Of a stretch of DNA of 64,000 nucleotides, positions 37,665-45,863 are shown in pieces. Origin of the DNA: Synechococcus sp. RS9909 (GTDB lineage Bacteria > Cyanobacteriota > Cyanobacteriia > PCC-6307 > Cyanobiaceae). The stretch spans positions 1 to 64,000 of the forward strand of contig NZ_CP047943.1 of the NCBI RefSeq assembly GCF_014279595.1, written 5' to 3'. The translations under genes were made by a program, and so were the position numbers. Position 1 is the stretch's first letter. Each line of letters begins with the position of its first letter. The notes under the pieces were generated by a model. It worked only from the letters and a program-made list of their open reading frames with translations. It made no database searches and had not been told where the DNA came from.

Positions 37665-39272
37665 TTGATCACGGCTTCATCGGGGCTGCGCTGTTATCTC
37701 GGTTTGTCTCCCACCGGCCTCGTGCGGGTGATGCATCCCTACGACGCCGTGACTTACGCGCAGGTGCGACGCATTCGGCCGAGGGGTATCTGGCGCGGTG
37801 CCGCCCAGGGTTGGGACTTTCCCCTCGCCGCAGCTCAGAGCCTGCAGGAGCAGCTGGGCTCTCGTTTTCCCGTGCGCGATGACCTGGCGCGCTGGCTGCA
37901 GTGGCATCGCCATCCCCTGCCGCCGCTGCCGCCGCACCGCCAGCTTGTGGCGCTGGCTGATCTGGAGGTGCCCTTGCGGGATGGCCGGCTGCCCCTGCCC
38001 CATCAGCGCTCCGGGGCGCGTTGGTTGCTGGCCCGGCGTGGTGCCGTGCTCGCGGATGAGATGGGCCTGGGCAAAACGCTCACCGCTCTGCTGGCAGCAC
38101 GGGCCATGCTGCGCGCCCAGCCCCTTGCTTTGCAGGTGATCGCTCCGGTGGGTTTGCACGATCACTGGCGCCGGGAGGCCAGCGGTCTGAATCTGGACCC
38201 CAGTCTGCTCAGCTGGGCCAATCTGCCGCAGGAGCTGCCGGAGGCGGGCACCCTGTTGCTGGTCGACGAAGCGCATTTCGGTCAGTCCATGGCTGCGCAG
38301 CGCACCCAGGCCCTGCTGCGCCTTGCTCGCCACCCCCGCTTGCGGGCGATCTGGCTGCTCACCGGTACGCCGATGAAGAATGGGCGTCCGGATCAGCTCT
38401 TTCCTCTGCTGGCTGCGATCGACCATCCGATCGCTCGCGATCAGCGTCGTTTTGAAGAGCGCTATTGCCACGGTCACTGGAGTGAGCGGAGTGGTCAACG
38501 CCGTTGGCAGTCGGGTGGAGCCAGCCATCTGGAGGAATTACGCCGTCTCACCCGCCCCCTGGTGTTGCATCGACGCAAACAGCAGCTGCTGGGTCTTGCT
38601 CCCAAGCAACGGCGCCTGCACCCCCTCGTGCTGTCGGAGCCGGAAGCTCGCGGCATGGACCATCGCGTCGATCAGGTGATCGACGACTACCGCCGGCGGG
38701 TGCGAGCCGGTCTGGTGCGCTCCGATGCGGAAGCCTTTGCCCTGCTCACGGCCCTGCGACAGATCGCTGCCGAATTCAAGCTGCCGGCAGCCGAGCAGCT
38801 CATTCGCGACTGTTGTGCCGAATCTGGCACCGTGGTGCTGTTCAGCACGTTTGTGGAGCCGCTGCATCTGCTGCAGCAACGGCTGGGCGGTGCCGTGCTC
38901 AGCGGTCGTCTTCGGCCGAGCGAGCGCCAGGCGGTGGTGGATCGCTTCCAGGCCGGTGGCATCGACCTGTTGCTCAGCACCTACGGCACCGGAGGCCTGG
39001 GATTCACCCTGCACCGAGCCCGGCACATCATTTTGCTGGAGCGCCCCTGGACCCCTGGTGCGGTGGATCAGGCGGAAGACCGCTGCCATCGCATCGGCAT
39101 GGAGGGAGAGCTGATCAGCCATTGGCTGCAGCTCGGTGTGGCCGATCAGTTGGTGGATGGATTGGTGGCCAGCAAAGCGAAGCAGATTGAGGTGCTGCTG
39201 GGCCCGCGCCGGCTGTCGTTGCAGCGTCAACCCTTGCCAGCGTTGCTGACGCGTTGCCTGCAGGACGCCTGA
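37665..39272 (+). CDS. SNF2-family DEAD/DEAH helicase-like protein with HARP-like N-terminus
   Basis: 535 residues, start TTG at 37665 (a later ATG exists at Met23). Residues about 18-65 (VRVMHPYDAVTYAQVRRIRP, GWDFPLAAAQSLQEQLG) resemble the HARP/annealing-helicase domain of SMARCAL1-like proteins. The ATPase core follows: Walker A ADEMGLGKTLTALLAA (130-145), LLVDEAHF (about 198-205), LLTGTPMKN, LFSTFVEP, LSTYGTGGLGFTLHRA and QAEDRCHRIGM. The core is short for SNF2, and no separate DNA-binding domain follows. It is likely to act on branched or single-stranded DNA during repair; this is inference from family. The 3' end overlaps the next gene by 46 bases. Confidence 0.85.
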   Translation: MITASSGLRCYLGLSPTGLVRVMHPYDAVTYAQVRRIRPRGIWRGAAQGWDFPLAAAQSLQEQLGSRFPVRDDLARWLQWHRHPLPPLPPHRQLVALADLEVPLRDGRLPLPHQRSGARWLLARRGAVLADEMGLGKTLTALLAARAMLRAQPLALQVIAPVGLHDHWRREASGLNLDPSLLSWANLPQELPEAGTLLLVDEAHFGQSMAAQRTQALLRLARHPRLRAIWLLTGTPMKNGRPDQLFPLLAAIDHPIARDQRRFEERYCHGHWSERSGQRRWQSGGASHLEELRRLTRPLVLHRRKQQLLGLAPKQRRLHPLVLSEPEARGMDHRVDQVIDDYRRRVRAGLVRSDAEAFALLTALRQIAAEFKLPAAEQLIRDCCAESGTVVLFSTFVEPLHLLQQRLGGAVLSGRLRPSERQAVVDRFQAGGIDLLLSTYGTGGLGFTLHRARHIILLERPWTPGAVDQAEDRCHRIGMEGELISHWLQLGVADQLVDGLVASKAKQIEVLLGPRRLSLQRQPLPALLTRCLQDA

Positions 39273-39640
39273 CGCACCTTCAGCTCATGGCGGACCATCG
39301 GATCCACCGTTGAGCCCTTGCTGTTCATCAGCGCCATGGCCCGATCCACATCCCTGCAGGCCTGGTCGATGCGGCCCAGCAGGATGTAGAGCAGGGAGCG
39401 ATCGGTGAGCGGTGCCGGATCGGTGCGATGGGCCCGCACCACCGCATTGCAGCGTTGCAAGGCCTGGTCCAGCTGGCTCAGGTCAAGCTCCTCAAGGCAG
39501 GCCTGGCTGTTGAGTTCCGATGGTTCGGGTCGGGCGGTGGAGTCGGAGCGCCCGGCGCTGCCCAGACCTGCGATCAGAAGGCCGGCCATCAACAGGCCGG
39601 CCAGCAGGCGCCTGGGATCAGTAGCTGTAGCGCTGTTCAC
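39227..39640 (-). CDS. Secreted or anchored protein of unknown function
   Basis: 137 residues from the GTG at 39640. Signal-like N-terminus (LLAGLLMAGLLIAGLGSAG), then a helical region with two Cys (QACLEELDLSQLDQALQRCN) and TPR-like repeat SLLYILLGRIDQACRDVDRA. It overlaps the next upstream gene by 23 bases and the convergent helicase by 46. No known family was recognised; probably exported. Confidence 0.65.
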   Translation of the reverse strand: MNSATATDPRRLLAGLLMAGLLIAGLGSAGRSDSTARPEPSELNSQACLEELDLSQLDQALQRCNAVVRAHRTDPAPLTDRSLLYILLGRIDQACRDVDRAMALMNSKGSTVDPMVRHELKVRQASCRQRVSNAGKG

Positions 39641-40043
39641 CGTAGGAAGAAGAGGAGTTGGATCCGTAGCTGGAGGTTTTGGGCTGGTTTTCAGGCAGTT
39701 GACCGGAGCCGCTGGAGGCCCCGAACAGATCGCCGAGGTAGCGGCCGCAATCGGGATAGTTGCCGGGTGAATTGACCACCGCTTCCGTGATCATCACTGA
39801 GGCATGCTCCGGCGACGTTTTGAACAGACTGTTGCCTTGCCGTTTGATCACGGCATAGGAGGCCTCCCAGCTGACGCTGTGGCTGTTGCCGTTGCTGCGC
39901 ATGAAGCAGTAGATCTGCGCGCCTTTGGCAGCGGTCGGATCCGTGCTGGCCTGATTCGCCTGGGCACGGATCCCCACCAGCCCTGCGCCGGTCAGTCCGG
40001 CCAGGGAGAGGGCAACAGCAAGACGGTGACGGATCCTGACCAT
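39618..40043 (-). CDS. Exported protein, possibly DUF6554 family
   Basis: 141 residues from the ATG at 40043 (MVRIRHRLAVALSLAGLT). It has a signal peptide to about residue 30 (cleavage near RAQA) and a conserved core AQIYCFMRSNGNSHSVSWEA, KTSPEHASVMITEAVVNSPG, PDCGRYLGDLF with two cysteines. The tail is Ser/Tyr-rich (SSYGSNSSSSYGEQRYSY) and looks disordered. I recall similar proteins in marine Synechococcus annotated as DUF6554; function unknown. Its end overlaps the next gene by 23 bases. Confidence 0.75.
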   Translation of the reverse strand: MVRIRHRLAVALSLAGLTGAGLVGIRAQANQASTDPTAAKGAQIYCFMRSNGNSHSVSWEASYAVIKRQGNSLFKTSPEHASVMITEAVVNSPGNYPDCGRYLGDLFGASSGSGQLPENQPKTSSYGSNSSSSYGEQRYSY

Positions 40044-40106
40044 GGCTGGACGTTGAGGACGATCTGCGCCAACGTATCGATTCACCTGTTTCTGTCCAGG
40101 TCTGCT

Positions 40107-40622
40107 TCAGGACTCGCCGATCCCGAGGGGGGTGAGCAGTTTCACCACCAACGGCAGCACCAACAGCACGGTGATCAGACGCACGGCATGGAGCGCGGCC
40201 ACGGCGGCTCCGACCCCGAATTCAGCGCCCACCAAACTCATGCCGCTGATGCCGCCGGGAGCGGCGCCGAGCAGGGCGACCACGGGATCAACCCCGAGCA
40301 GGCGACTGGTCCAGAGTCCCACCACGAGGCCGGTCATCACCAGGGTGAGCGTGATCAGCACCGCGGGCCGCCAGAGCTGTTGCAGCTGATGCAGGGCGTC
40401 CCGGGTCAGGCCTGTGCCGATCACCGTGCCGATGCCGATCTCCAGGGCTGTGCGCGTGCCGTGAGGCCATTCGGCCACTGGCAGGCGTCCGCTCATGCTG
40501 ACCAGTCCGGCGCCGAGCAGAGCACCGGCGAGGGGAGCGGCGGGAATGCCGGTGCGCAGGGCCAGCAGGCCCAGGGTTGCTCCAGCCAGCAGATACACCA
40601 GAGGCGTTGCCGGAACAGGCAT
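40107..40622 (-). CDS. AbrB-type membrane protein (short form)
   Basis: 171 residues with about five membrane helices: LVYLLAGATLGLLALRTG, AAPLAGALLGAGLVSMSG, ALEIGIGTVIGTGLT, VLITLTLVMTGLVVGLW, VVALLGAAPGGISGMSLVGA, and a C-terminal helix. The APGGISGMSLVGAEFG segment is the hallmark of the AbrB membrane family (TIGR03082-type), which normally comes as a duplicated 340-residue protein; here there is only one unit, as often seen in cyanobacteria. Transport or regulatory role unknown. Confidence 0.82.
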   Translation of the reverse strand: MPVPATPLVYLLAGATLGLLALRTGIPAAPLAGALLGAGLVSMSGRLPVAEWPHGTRTALEIGIGTVIGTGLTRDALHQLQQLWRPAVLITLTLVMTGLVVGLWTSRLLGVDPVVALLGAAPGGISGMSLVGAEFGVGAAVAALHAVRLITVLLVLPLVVKLLTPLGIGES

Positions 40623-40704
40623 GGAAGGGATTCCGATCAGGAAGCCTTCCAGTCTGATCTGCCATGTGTTGTCATCGGCTCAGTCCTTCCGGCTCGCCGC
40701 GGCC

Positions 40705-40992
40705 ATGACCCAATCCGTGTCCTTTCGCATCACCCGCACCGCTGAGGATGTGGCCCAGACCCTCAACGCCCTCTCGCAACGGTTGGTGAAACTGGAGCAG
40801 CGGCTTGAGAGCCTGGAGCTTCAGCTGCGCCAGCAGCAGCAGGCCGGCACGATGGCCGCCGAAGAGCTTGAGCGCCTCGATGGTGTGGATTTGATCCTGC
40901 AGGAGTGTCAGGACCTGCTGCGCGAGTCTGAAGCGATCACGGAACCATCCAGTCGTGATCAGGACATGGCGCTGGAGAGCCTGGCCGCCTGA
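40705..40992 (+). CDS. Small coiled-coil protein, conserved in picocyanobacteria
   Basis: 95 residues from the ATG at 40705 (MTQSVSFRITRTAEDVAQTL). Residues about 18-50 (LNALSQRLVKLEQRLESLEL) form a strong heptad coiled coil. The rest is acidic and helical (LDGVDLILQECQDLLRESEA). No known domain. Overlapping frames upstream are shadows. Function unknown; the family seems restricted to cyanobacteria as far as I recall. Confidence 0.7.
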   Translation: MTQSVSFRITRTAEDVAQTLNALSQRLVKLEQRLESLELQLRQQQQAGTMAAEELERLDGVDLILQECQDLLRESEAITEPSSRDQDMALESLAA

Positions 40993-41058
40993 GGCTGAGT
41001 GGCTCTGGAACACCAGCACATCCTGGCCTGAGGTGTCAAAATAAAAAGAAAGCCAACC

Positions 41059-41286
41059 ATGGCACACACCAATTCCCTCTCTTGTGCTCCGGGTGCTTCC
41101 CTCCGCCCGGCCCGGATTGCTTCTCCCTCCTGCGCCCGCCGAGGTTTTGTGGAGGGGGGCCACCAGTTGGAGAAACTGGAATTTGCTCTGGCTGTGGCGA
41201 TGAGCCGTGGCGATGATGACCGCTCCGCCCAGCTGCGTGAGCAGATTGACGCCCTCGGTGGCAATGTTGAAGAACCGGGAACCTGA
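41059..41286 (+). CDS. Small protein of unknown function
   Basis: 75 residues from the ATG at 41059, which follows an A-rich leader (AAAATAAAAAGAAAGCC). The N-terminal 30 residues are Ser/Ala/Arg/Cys-rich; the C-terminal half (GGHQLEKLEFALAVAMSRGD, REQIDALGGNVEEPGT) is a short amphipathic helix pair, the part most likely conserved. No recognised family. Codon use fits the neighbourhood, but the low-complexity N-terminus leaves some doubt about the start. Confidence 0.55.
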   Translation: MAHTNSLSCAPGASLRPARIASPSCARRGFVEGGHQLEKLEFALAVAMSRGDDDRSAQLREQIDALGGNVEEPGT

Positions 41287-41310
41287 CGCCCTCGGCAGCA
41301 GTATCGATGC

Positions 41311-41336
41311 AGCAGGTCCAACACCTGACTGTTTTT
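41311..41336 (+). terminator. Possible rho-independent terminator
   Basis: CAGGT (41313-41317) pairs with ACCTG (41323-41327) around a CCAAC loop; two more pairs can form beyond a bulge. Then ACTG and six T follow (41332-41337). Stem is short, so the call is modest; it would end the transcript of the 75-residue gene. Confidence 0.45.
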
Positions 41337-41370
41337 TATGCTGAGTAGAGATAAGATTGAAACAGATTGA

Positions 41371-41613
41371 TTGTTTGCATTGACCTCCACATTGCTGAAG
41401 TCCACGCCAGCGCGTTCGCTGTCTGTGGCTGGGGCGGATCAGCGACAGTCGCATCTCAACCAGGCACAGACACTGTTTGCTGAAGCACGTGCCCATGCCG
41501 ATGCCGGGCGGATTGATGCTTCGGCTGCATGCATTCTCAAAGCCCTGGATCAGGAGCGGCGTGCCAGTAGCGTCGGTCCACAGGTGCTGCAACTGATCAA
41601 GCCGAGATCGTAA
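41371..41613 (+). CDS. Small helical protein of unknown function
   Basis: 80 residues if the TTG at 41371 is used, 77 from a second TTG at 41380 (LTSTLLKSTPARSL). A helical hairpin with TPR-like spacing (SHLNQAQTLFAEARAHADAG, RIDASAACILKALDQERRAS) covers residues 25-70. A TAAGAT at 41352-41357 could be its -10 element, leaving a very short leader. I recall similar small proteins in marine Synechococcus; no function is known. Confidence 0.6.
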   Translation: MFALTSTLLKSTPARSLSVAGADQRQSHLNQAQTLFAEARAHADAGRIDASAACILKALDQERRASSVGPQVLQLIKPRS

Positions 41614-41654
41614 TCACGGTTGATCGCCGTCAGCCAAATCTCATTGATCAAGTA

Positions 41655-41726
41655 AGCGGGTGACCGGACTCGAACCGGCGACGTTCAGCTTGGGAAGCTG
41701 ACATTCTACCACTGAATTACACCCGC
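41655..41726 (-). tRNA. tRNA-Gly (anticodon CCC)
   Basis: 72-nt cloverleaf on the minus strand: acceptor GCGGGTG/CACCCGC, D arm ATTC-AGTGGTA-GAAT, anticodon stem TCAGC/GCTGA with loop TTCCCAA (anticodon CCC at 41692-41694), T arm GCCGG-TTCGAGT-CCGGT, discriminator U. CCA is not encoded. It reads codon GGG. Confidence 0.95.
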
Positions 41727-41730
41727 ATGA

Positions 41731-41753
41731 GCGGCAGTGTATGTCACTGCCGC
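41731..41753. terminator. Perfect hairpin between tRNA-Gly and aminotransferase gene
   Basis: GCGGCAGTG and CACTGCCGC form a 9-bp perfect stem with a TATGT loop. On the plus strand it is followed by GGCGTTTTC, a weak terminator tail; on the minus strand it lies 17 bases after the aminotransferase stop and before the tRNA. It may terminate either direction or be a processing site. Confidence 0.5.
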
Positions 41754-41770
41754 GGCGTTTTCGATTGCGT

Positions 41771-42922
41771 TCAGCCTTGCAGCGCTTCCGCTGCCGCGGC
41801 AACGCCGGCCCCCATGCTGCCCTTGTGTAGACCCAGCGCATGGAGTGTGGCCTCGATCGCCGACACGGCGGTGAGCACATCGCGATCACAGACGAAGCCG
41901 AGGTGGCCGATCCGGAACACCTGGCCCTTGAGATGGTCCTGGCCACCGGCCAGGAGGATGTCGAAGCGATCTTTCACGGCCTTGCGCAATTGCTCGGCGT
42001 CGAGGCCTTCGGGGGCCACGGCCGTGATCGCCGGGCTGCCATGACCTTCCGCGGCGTAAAGGCGCAGGCCGATCGCTTTCATGCCGGCCTGGGCGGCGGC
42101 CCGGTGGCGGGCATGACGGGCGAAGATCGCCTCCAGGCCTTCAGCCTGCATCATCTCCAGGGCCGCTTCCAGGGCGAAATAGAGGTTGACCGCCGGTGTG
42201 AATGGGTTGCTGTGTTTCGCCGCCGTTTTCCGATACGGACCCAGATCGAGATAGAACTTGGGCAGATCGGAGCGCTCGTAGGCCTGCCAGGCCCGCTCGC
42301 TCATGGCCACAAAGCTCAACCCCGGCGGCATCATGTAGCCCTTCTGGGAGCCAGAGGCCACCACATCCAGGCCCCAGGCATCCATCGGCACGTTGCTGGC
42401 CCCCAGGCTGGTGACACAGTCGGCGATGGTGAGTGCCGTGCCGTGGGCTTTCACGTGGGCGCTGATGGCTTCCAGGTCGTTGATCACCCCGGTGGACGTT
42501 TCCGAATGGGTGAGGATCACAGCGCGGATCTCTTTCTGCGTGTCTGCTTCCAGGGCTTTGCGGAAGGCCTCCGGATCGAGGGGCTGCCCCCACTCGGCCT
42601 TGATCACCTCCACGTTGAGCCCGTAGGCGCGGGCCACTTTCACCCAGCGTTCCCCGAACTTGCCGTTGTCACCACAGAGCACCCGATCACCGCGGCTGAG
42701 GGTGTTGATGATTCCCGCTTCCATCGCTGCGGTGCCGCTGCCCGTGATCACGAGCACATCGCCGCTGGTCTGATGCAACCAACGCAACTGTTCAGTGGTG
42801 CGTTGCACCACGGCCTGGAACTCACCGCTGCGGTGTCCGATCGGATGCCGGCCCATCGCCTTGAGCACCGTCTCGGGCACCGGGGTCGGCCCGGGGATCA
42901 TCAGGGTGAGCTTGTCCTGCAC
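41771..42922 (-). CDS. Class V aminotransferase (serine/alanine-glyoxylate type)
   Basis: PLP-dependent enzyme of 383 residues, start GTG at 42922. Features: LTLMIPGPTPVPETVLKAMG, VITGSGTAAMEAGIINTLSR, HSETSTGVINDLEAIS, and the PLP-lysine in ASGSQKGYMMPPGLSFVA. This group is often annotated in cyanobacteria as soluble hydrogenase small subunit, an old misnomer; family members interconvert serine or alanine with glyoxylate, which fits photorespiratory 2-phosphoglycolate salvage. Substrate choice cannot be read from the sequence. Divergent from cbiD. Confidence 0.92.
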   Translation of the reverse strand: MQDKLTLMIPGPTPVPETVLKAMGRHPIGHRSGEFQAVVQRTTEQLRWLHQTSGDVLVITGSGTAAMEAGIINTLSRGDRVLCGDNGKFGERWVKVARAYGLNVEVIKAEWGQPLDPEAFRKALEADTQKEIRAVILTHSETSTGVINDLEAISAHVKAHGTALTIADCVTSLGASNVPMDAWGLDVVASGSQKGYMMPPGLSFVAMSERAWQAYERSDLPKFYLDLGPYRKTAAKHSNPFTPAVNLYFALEAALEMMQAEGLEAIFARHARHRAAAQAGMKAIGLRLYAAEGHGSPAITAVAPEGLDAEQLRKAVKDRFDILLAGGQDHLKGQVFRIGHLGFVCDRDVLTAVSAIEATLHALGLHKGSMGAGVAAAAEALQG

Positions 42923-42990
42923 GGGCCTCGGATCGGGAATCAGTCATTGTAAAAAATGACCACAGGCCGCCTGTTGCAACGCGAACACCC

Positions 42991-44154
42991 ATGCCCGAGG
43001 CCCCCTGCACGGATCCGTCTGGCCTGACCCTGCCGGTGTGGGTGGCGGCAGCGGCGCGGGCGGCTCTCCAGTGCCTGCTGGGGATGCCGGTCGACGAGAG
43101 GCAGGTGTTGACACTGCCCGATCGCAGCGAGCCCCTGCACGTGCCGGTGCAGTCGGTCGCTCCCTTCGCCCAGGGTGAGCAGGCTCTGGCGATCAGCCGG
43201 TGTGATCCCGGCCCGGGGCTTGACCTGACCCGGGGGCTGGAGATCTGGGTGCGGCTCTGCTGGCGGCAGCCGGCGCCGATCGAAGCGGAGGGCGACGACT
43301 GGCTGGAGCTGGTGGCCGGGGAAGGGGTGGGGCGGATGGAGGCCAATCAGCGGCTCTGCATTTCTTCCTTCGCCCGCCAGTTGTTGCAACGGAATCTGCG
43401 GCCGTTGTTGCCTCCGGGCCGCGCCCTCAGGCTCGAGGTGATCCTGCCGGCCGGCCGGGCGCTGGCGGAGCGCACCAGCAATGCCGCCTTCGGGGTGGTG
43501 GATGGACTGGCCCTGATCGGGACCCAGGCCGAGGTGCAGGCCAGCGCCTCGCCCGACCAGCTCCAGGCGACGCTCGAGCAGCTGACGCAACTCACCCGGG
43601 CTGCCGCTTTTGAGGGCGGCCTGGTGGTGGTGATCGGTGAAAACGGCCTCGATCTCGCCCGCAGCAGCGGTCTGGCGGAACGGGTGCCCGTGCTCAAGGT
43701 GGGCAACTGGATCGGTCCGGTGTTGGTGGCGGCGGCGGAAGCGGACGTTCAGGAGCTGTTACTGCTGGGCTATCACGGCAAATTGATCAAACTGGCCGGT
43801 GGGATCTTCCACACCCATCACCACCTGGCCGATGGCCGCCTTGAGGTGTTGGTGGCCCTGGCGGTGCGTGAGGGCTGGGCCACGGAACGCCTGCAGCCCC
43901 TGCTCCAGCTGCCATCGCTGGAGGCGGCTCTCCTGGCCTTGTCGGAGTGCGACCCTGAGGCGGCAGGCGCTTTGTGGCAGGCGATCGCGGCCGCTGTGGA
44001 GCAGCGCAGCCGCACCTACCTGGAGCGTTACGGTCGTTGGCCGCTCCGCATCGGCGCCGCCCTTTTCGATCGTTCCCGTTGCCTGCGCTGGGCCGGGCCT
44101 GAGGGCCTGCGCCTGCTGAACCGCTGGGGTGGTGGCGTGCAGAGCCCGATCTGA
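42991..44154 (+). CDS. cbiD: Cobalt-precorrin-5B C1-methyltransferase
   Basis: Step in the early-cobalt-insertion (anaerobic) pathway to cobalamin-type corrinoids, which picocyanobacteria use to make pseudocobalamin. 387 residues. Signatures: GLTLPVWVAAAARAALQCLL, GEGVGRMEANQRLC, RTSNAAFGVVDGLALIGTQ, IGENGLDLARSSGLA, LLLGYHGKLIKLAGGIFHTH. The ATG at 42991 is the start. A corrinoid-dependent queG earlier in the window is a plausible user. It lies 56 bases upstream of guaA. Confidence 0.95.
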   Translation: MPEAPCTDPSGLTLPVWVAAAARAALQCLLGMPVDERQVLTLPDRSEPLHVPVQSVAPFAQGEQALAISRCDPGPGLDLTRGLEIWVRLCWRQPAPIEAEGDDWLELVAGEGVGRMEANQRLCISSFARQLLQRNLRPLLPPGRALRLEVILPAGRALAERTSNAAFGVVDGLALIGTQAEVQASASPDQLQATLEQLTQLTRAAAFEGGLVVVIGENGLDLARSSGLAERVPVLKVGNWIGPVLVAAAEADVQELLLLGYHGKLIKLAGGIFHTHHHLADGRLEVLVALAVREGWATERLQPLLQLPSLEAALLALSECDPEAAGALWQAIAAAVEQRSRTYLERYGRWPLRIGAALFDRSRCLRWAGPEGLRLLNRWGGGVQSPI

Positions 44155-44210
44155 GCCCTTCATTACGCTGAAGATCACGACGGTCGTCCTGATTCGACCC
44201 ACCTGCCGAG

Positions 44211-45797
44211 ATGTCCTCAATCCAGTCCGATGGCCAGCGCAAGCCGGCCATCGTCATTCTTGATTTCGGTTCCCAATACTCCGAGCTGATCGCCCGGCGC
44301 GTGCGTGAAACCGAGGTGTATTCGGTGGTGTTGGGCTACAGCACCTCCGCCGAAGAGCTTCGCGAGCTGGCGCCGAAGGGAATCATTCTCAGTGGTGGCC
44401 CCAGTTCGGTGTATGCAGAGGGGGCTCCCCTTTGTGATCCGGCACTCTGGAGCCTGGGGATCCCGGTGCTCGGCGTCTGCTACGGCATGCAGCTGATGGT
44501 GCAGCAGCTAGGGGGGCGCGTGGAGGCGGCCACCGGCAAGGCGGAATACGGCAAGGCTCCTCTGGTGGTGGATGACCCCACCGACCTGCTCACGAATGTG
44601 GATGACGGCTCGACGATGTGGATGAGCCACGGCGATTCCGTTGAGGCGTTGCCGCCAGGATTCGTGGGCCTCGCCCACACGGCCAACACGCCGATGGCGG
44701 CCGTGGCCGACCATCAACGCCAGCTTTACGGCGTGCAGTTTCACCCCGAGGTGGTGCATTCCACCTGCGGGATGGCCCTGATCCGCAATTTTGTGTATCA
44801 CATCTGCGGTTGTGATCCCGACTGGACCACGGCGGCCTTCATTGACGAGGCGGTGCGGCTGGTGCGGGAGCAGGTGGGTGAGAAGCGGGTGCTGCTGGCC
44901 CTGTCGGGTGGTGTGGATTCCTCCACGTTGGCCTTTCTGCTCAAGAAGGCCATCGGCGATCAACTCACCTGCATGTTCATCGATCAGGGATTCATGCGGA
45001 AGGGGGAGCCTGAGTTCCTCATGGATTTCTTCGATCGCAAGTTCAACATTCATGTGGAGTACATCCACGCGCGTAAGCGCTTCCTCGACAAACTCGCCGG
45101 CATCACCGATCCCGAAGAGAAGCGCAAGATCATCGGCACGGAGTTCATCCGGGTGTTCGAGGAGGAGAGCAAGCGCCTCGGCCCCTTCGATTACCTCGCC
45201 CAGGGCACCCTGTATCCGGATGTGATCGAGAGTGCCGGCACCAACATTGATCCCAAGACCGGCGAACGGGTGGCCGTGAAGATCAAGAGCCACCACAACG
45301 TGGGCGGCTTGCCGAAGGATCTGCAGTTCAAGTTGGTGGAGCCGCTGCGCAAGCTGTTCAAAGATGAGGTGCGCAAGGTGGGCCGCAGCCTCGGTCTGCC
45401 CGAGGAGATCGTGCGCCGCCATCCCTTCCCCGGACCGGGCCTGGCCATCCGCATCCTCGGTGAGGTCACCGATGAGAAGCTCGACTGCCTGCGCGATGCC
45501 GATCTGATCGTGCGCGAGGAGATCAAGGAGGCTGGCTTGTATCACGAGATCTGGCAGGCCTTTGCCGTCTTGCTGCCCGTCCGCTCCGTGGGTGTGATGG
45601 GCGACAAGCGCACCTATGCCTGGCCGATCGTGTTGCGCTGCGTGTCGAGCGAAGACGGCATGACCGCGGATTGGTCGCGCCTGCCACCGGAGTTGCTGGA
45701 GCGGATCTCCAACCGGATCGTCAATGAGGTGAAGGGGGTGAACCGGGTGGTGCTCGACATCACCAGCAAGCCACCGGGCACGATCGAGTGGGAGTAG
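44211..45797 (+). CDS. guaA: GMP synthase (glutamine-hydrolysing)
   Basis: Converts XMP to GMP with glutamine and ATP. 528 residues. The class I amidotransferase domain has [15 protein letters not shown] (nucleophile Cys90) and [11 protein letters not shown] (catalytic His/Glu). The ATP pyrophosphatase domain has [17 protein letters not shown], and the C-terminal dimerisation domain contains [20 protein letters not shown] and the ending [13 protein letters not shown]. The start is the ATG at 44211. Usual location in picocyanobacteria near cbiD. Confidence 0.98.
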   Translation: MSSIQSDGQRKPAIVILDFGSQYSELIARRVRETEVYSVVLGYSTSAEELRELAPKGIILSGGPSSVYAEGAPLCDPALWSLGIPVLGVCYGMQLMVQQLGGRVEAATGKAEYGKAPLVVDDPTDLLTNVDDGSTMWMSHGDSVEALPPGFVGLAHTANTPMAAVADHQRQLYGVQFHPEVVHSTCGMALIRNFVYHICGCDPDWTTAAFIDEAVRLVREQVGEKRVLLALSGGVDSSTLAFLLKKAIGDQLTCMFIDQGFMRKGEPEFLMDFFDRKFNIHVEYIHARKRFLDKLAGITDPEEKRKIIGTEFIRVFEEESKRLGPFDYLAQGTLYPDVIESAGTNIDPKTGERVAVKIKSHHNVGGLPKDLQFKLVEPLRKLFKDEVRKVGRSLGLPEEIVRRHPFPGPGLAIRILGEVTDEKLDCLRDADLIVREEIKEAGLYHEIWQAFAVLLPVRSVGVMGDKRTYAWPIVLRCVSSEDGMTADWSRLPPELLERISNRIVNEVKGVNRVVLDITSKPPGTIEWE

Positions 45798-45863
45798 GGG
45801 GCGATTGGGGGCTGGTGATCCAGGCCCATCGTCGATACCCTGAGCGCCCGGCCCGAATGTGTT

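Noticed and set aside
36812-41650. Defence or mobile island from HNH, helicase and small genes
   Set aside because: No integrase, transposase or repeats are seen; the HNH protein is a ubiquitous cyanobacterial one and composition is similar to neighbours.
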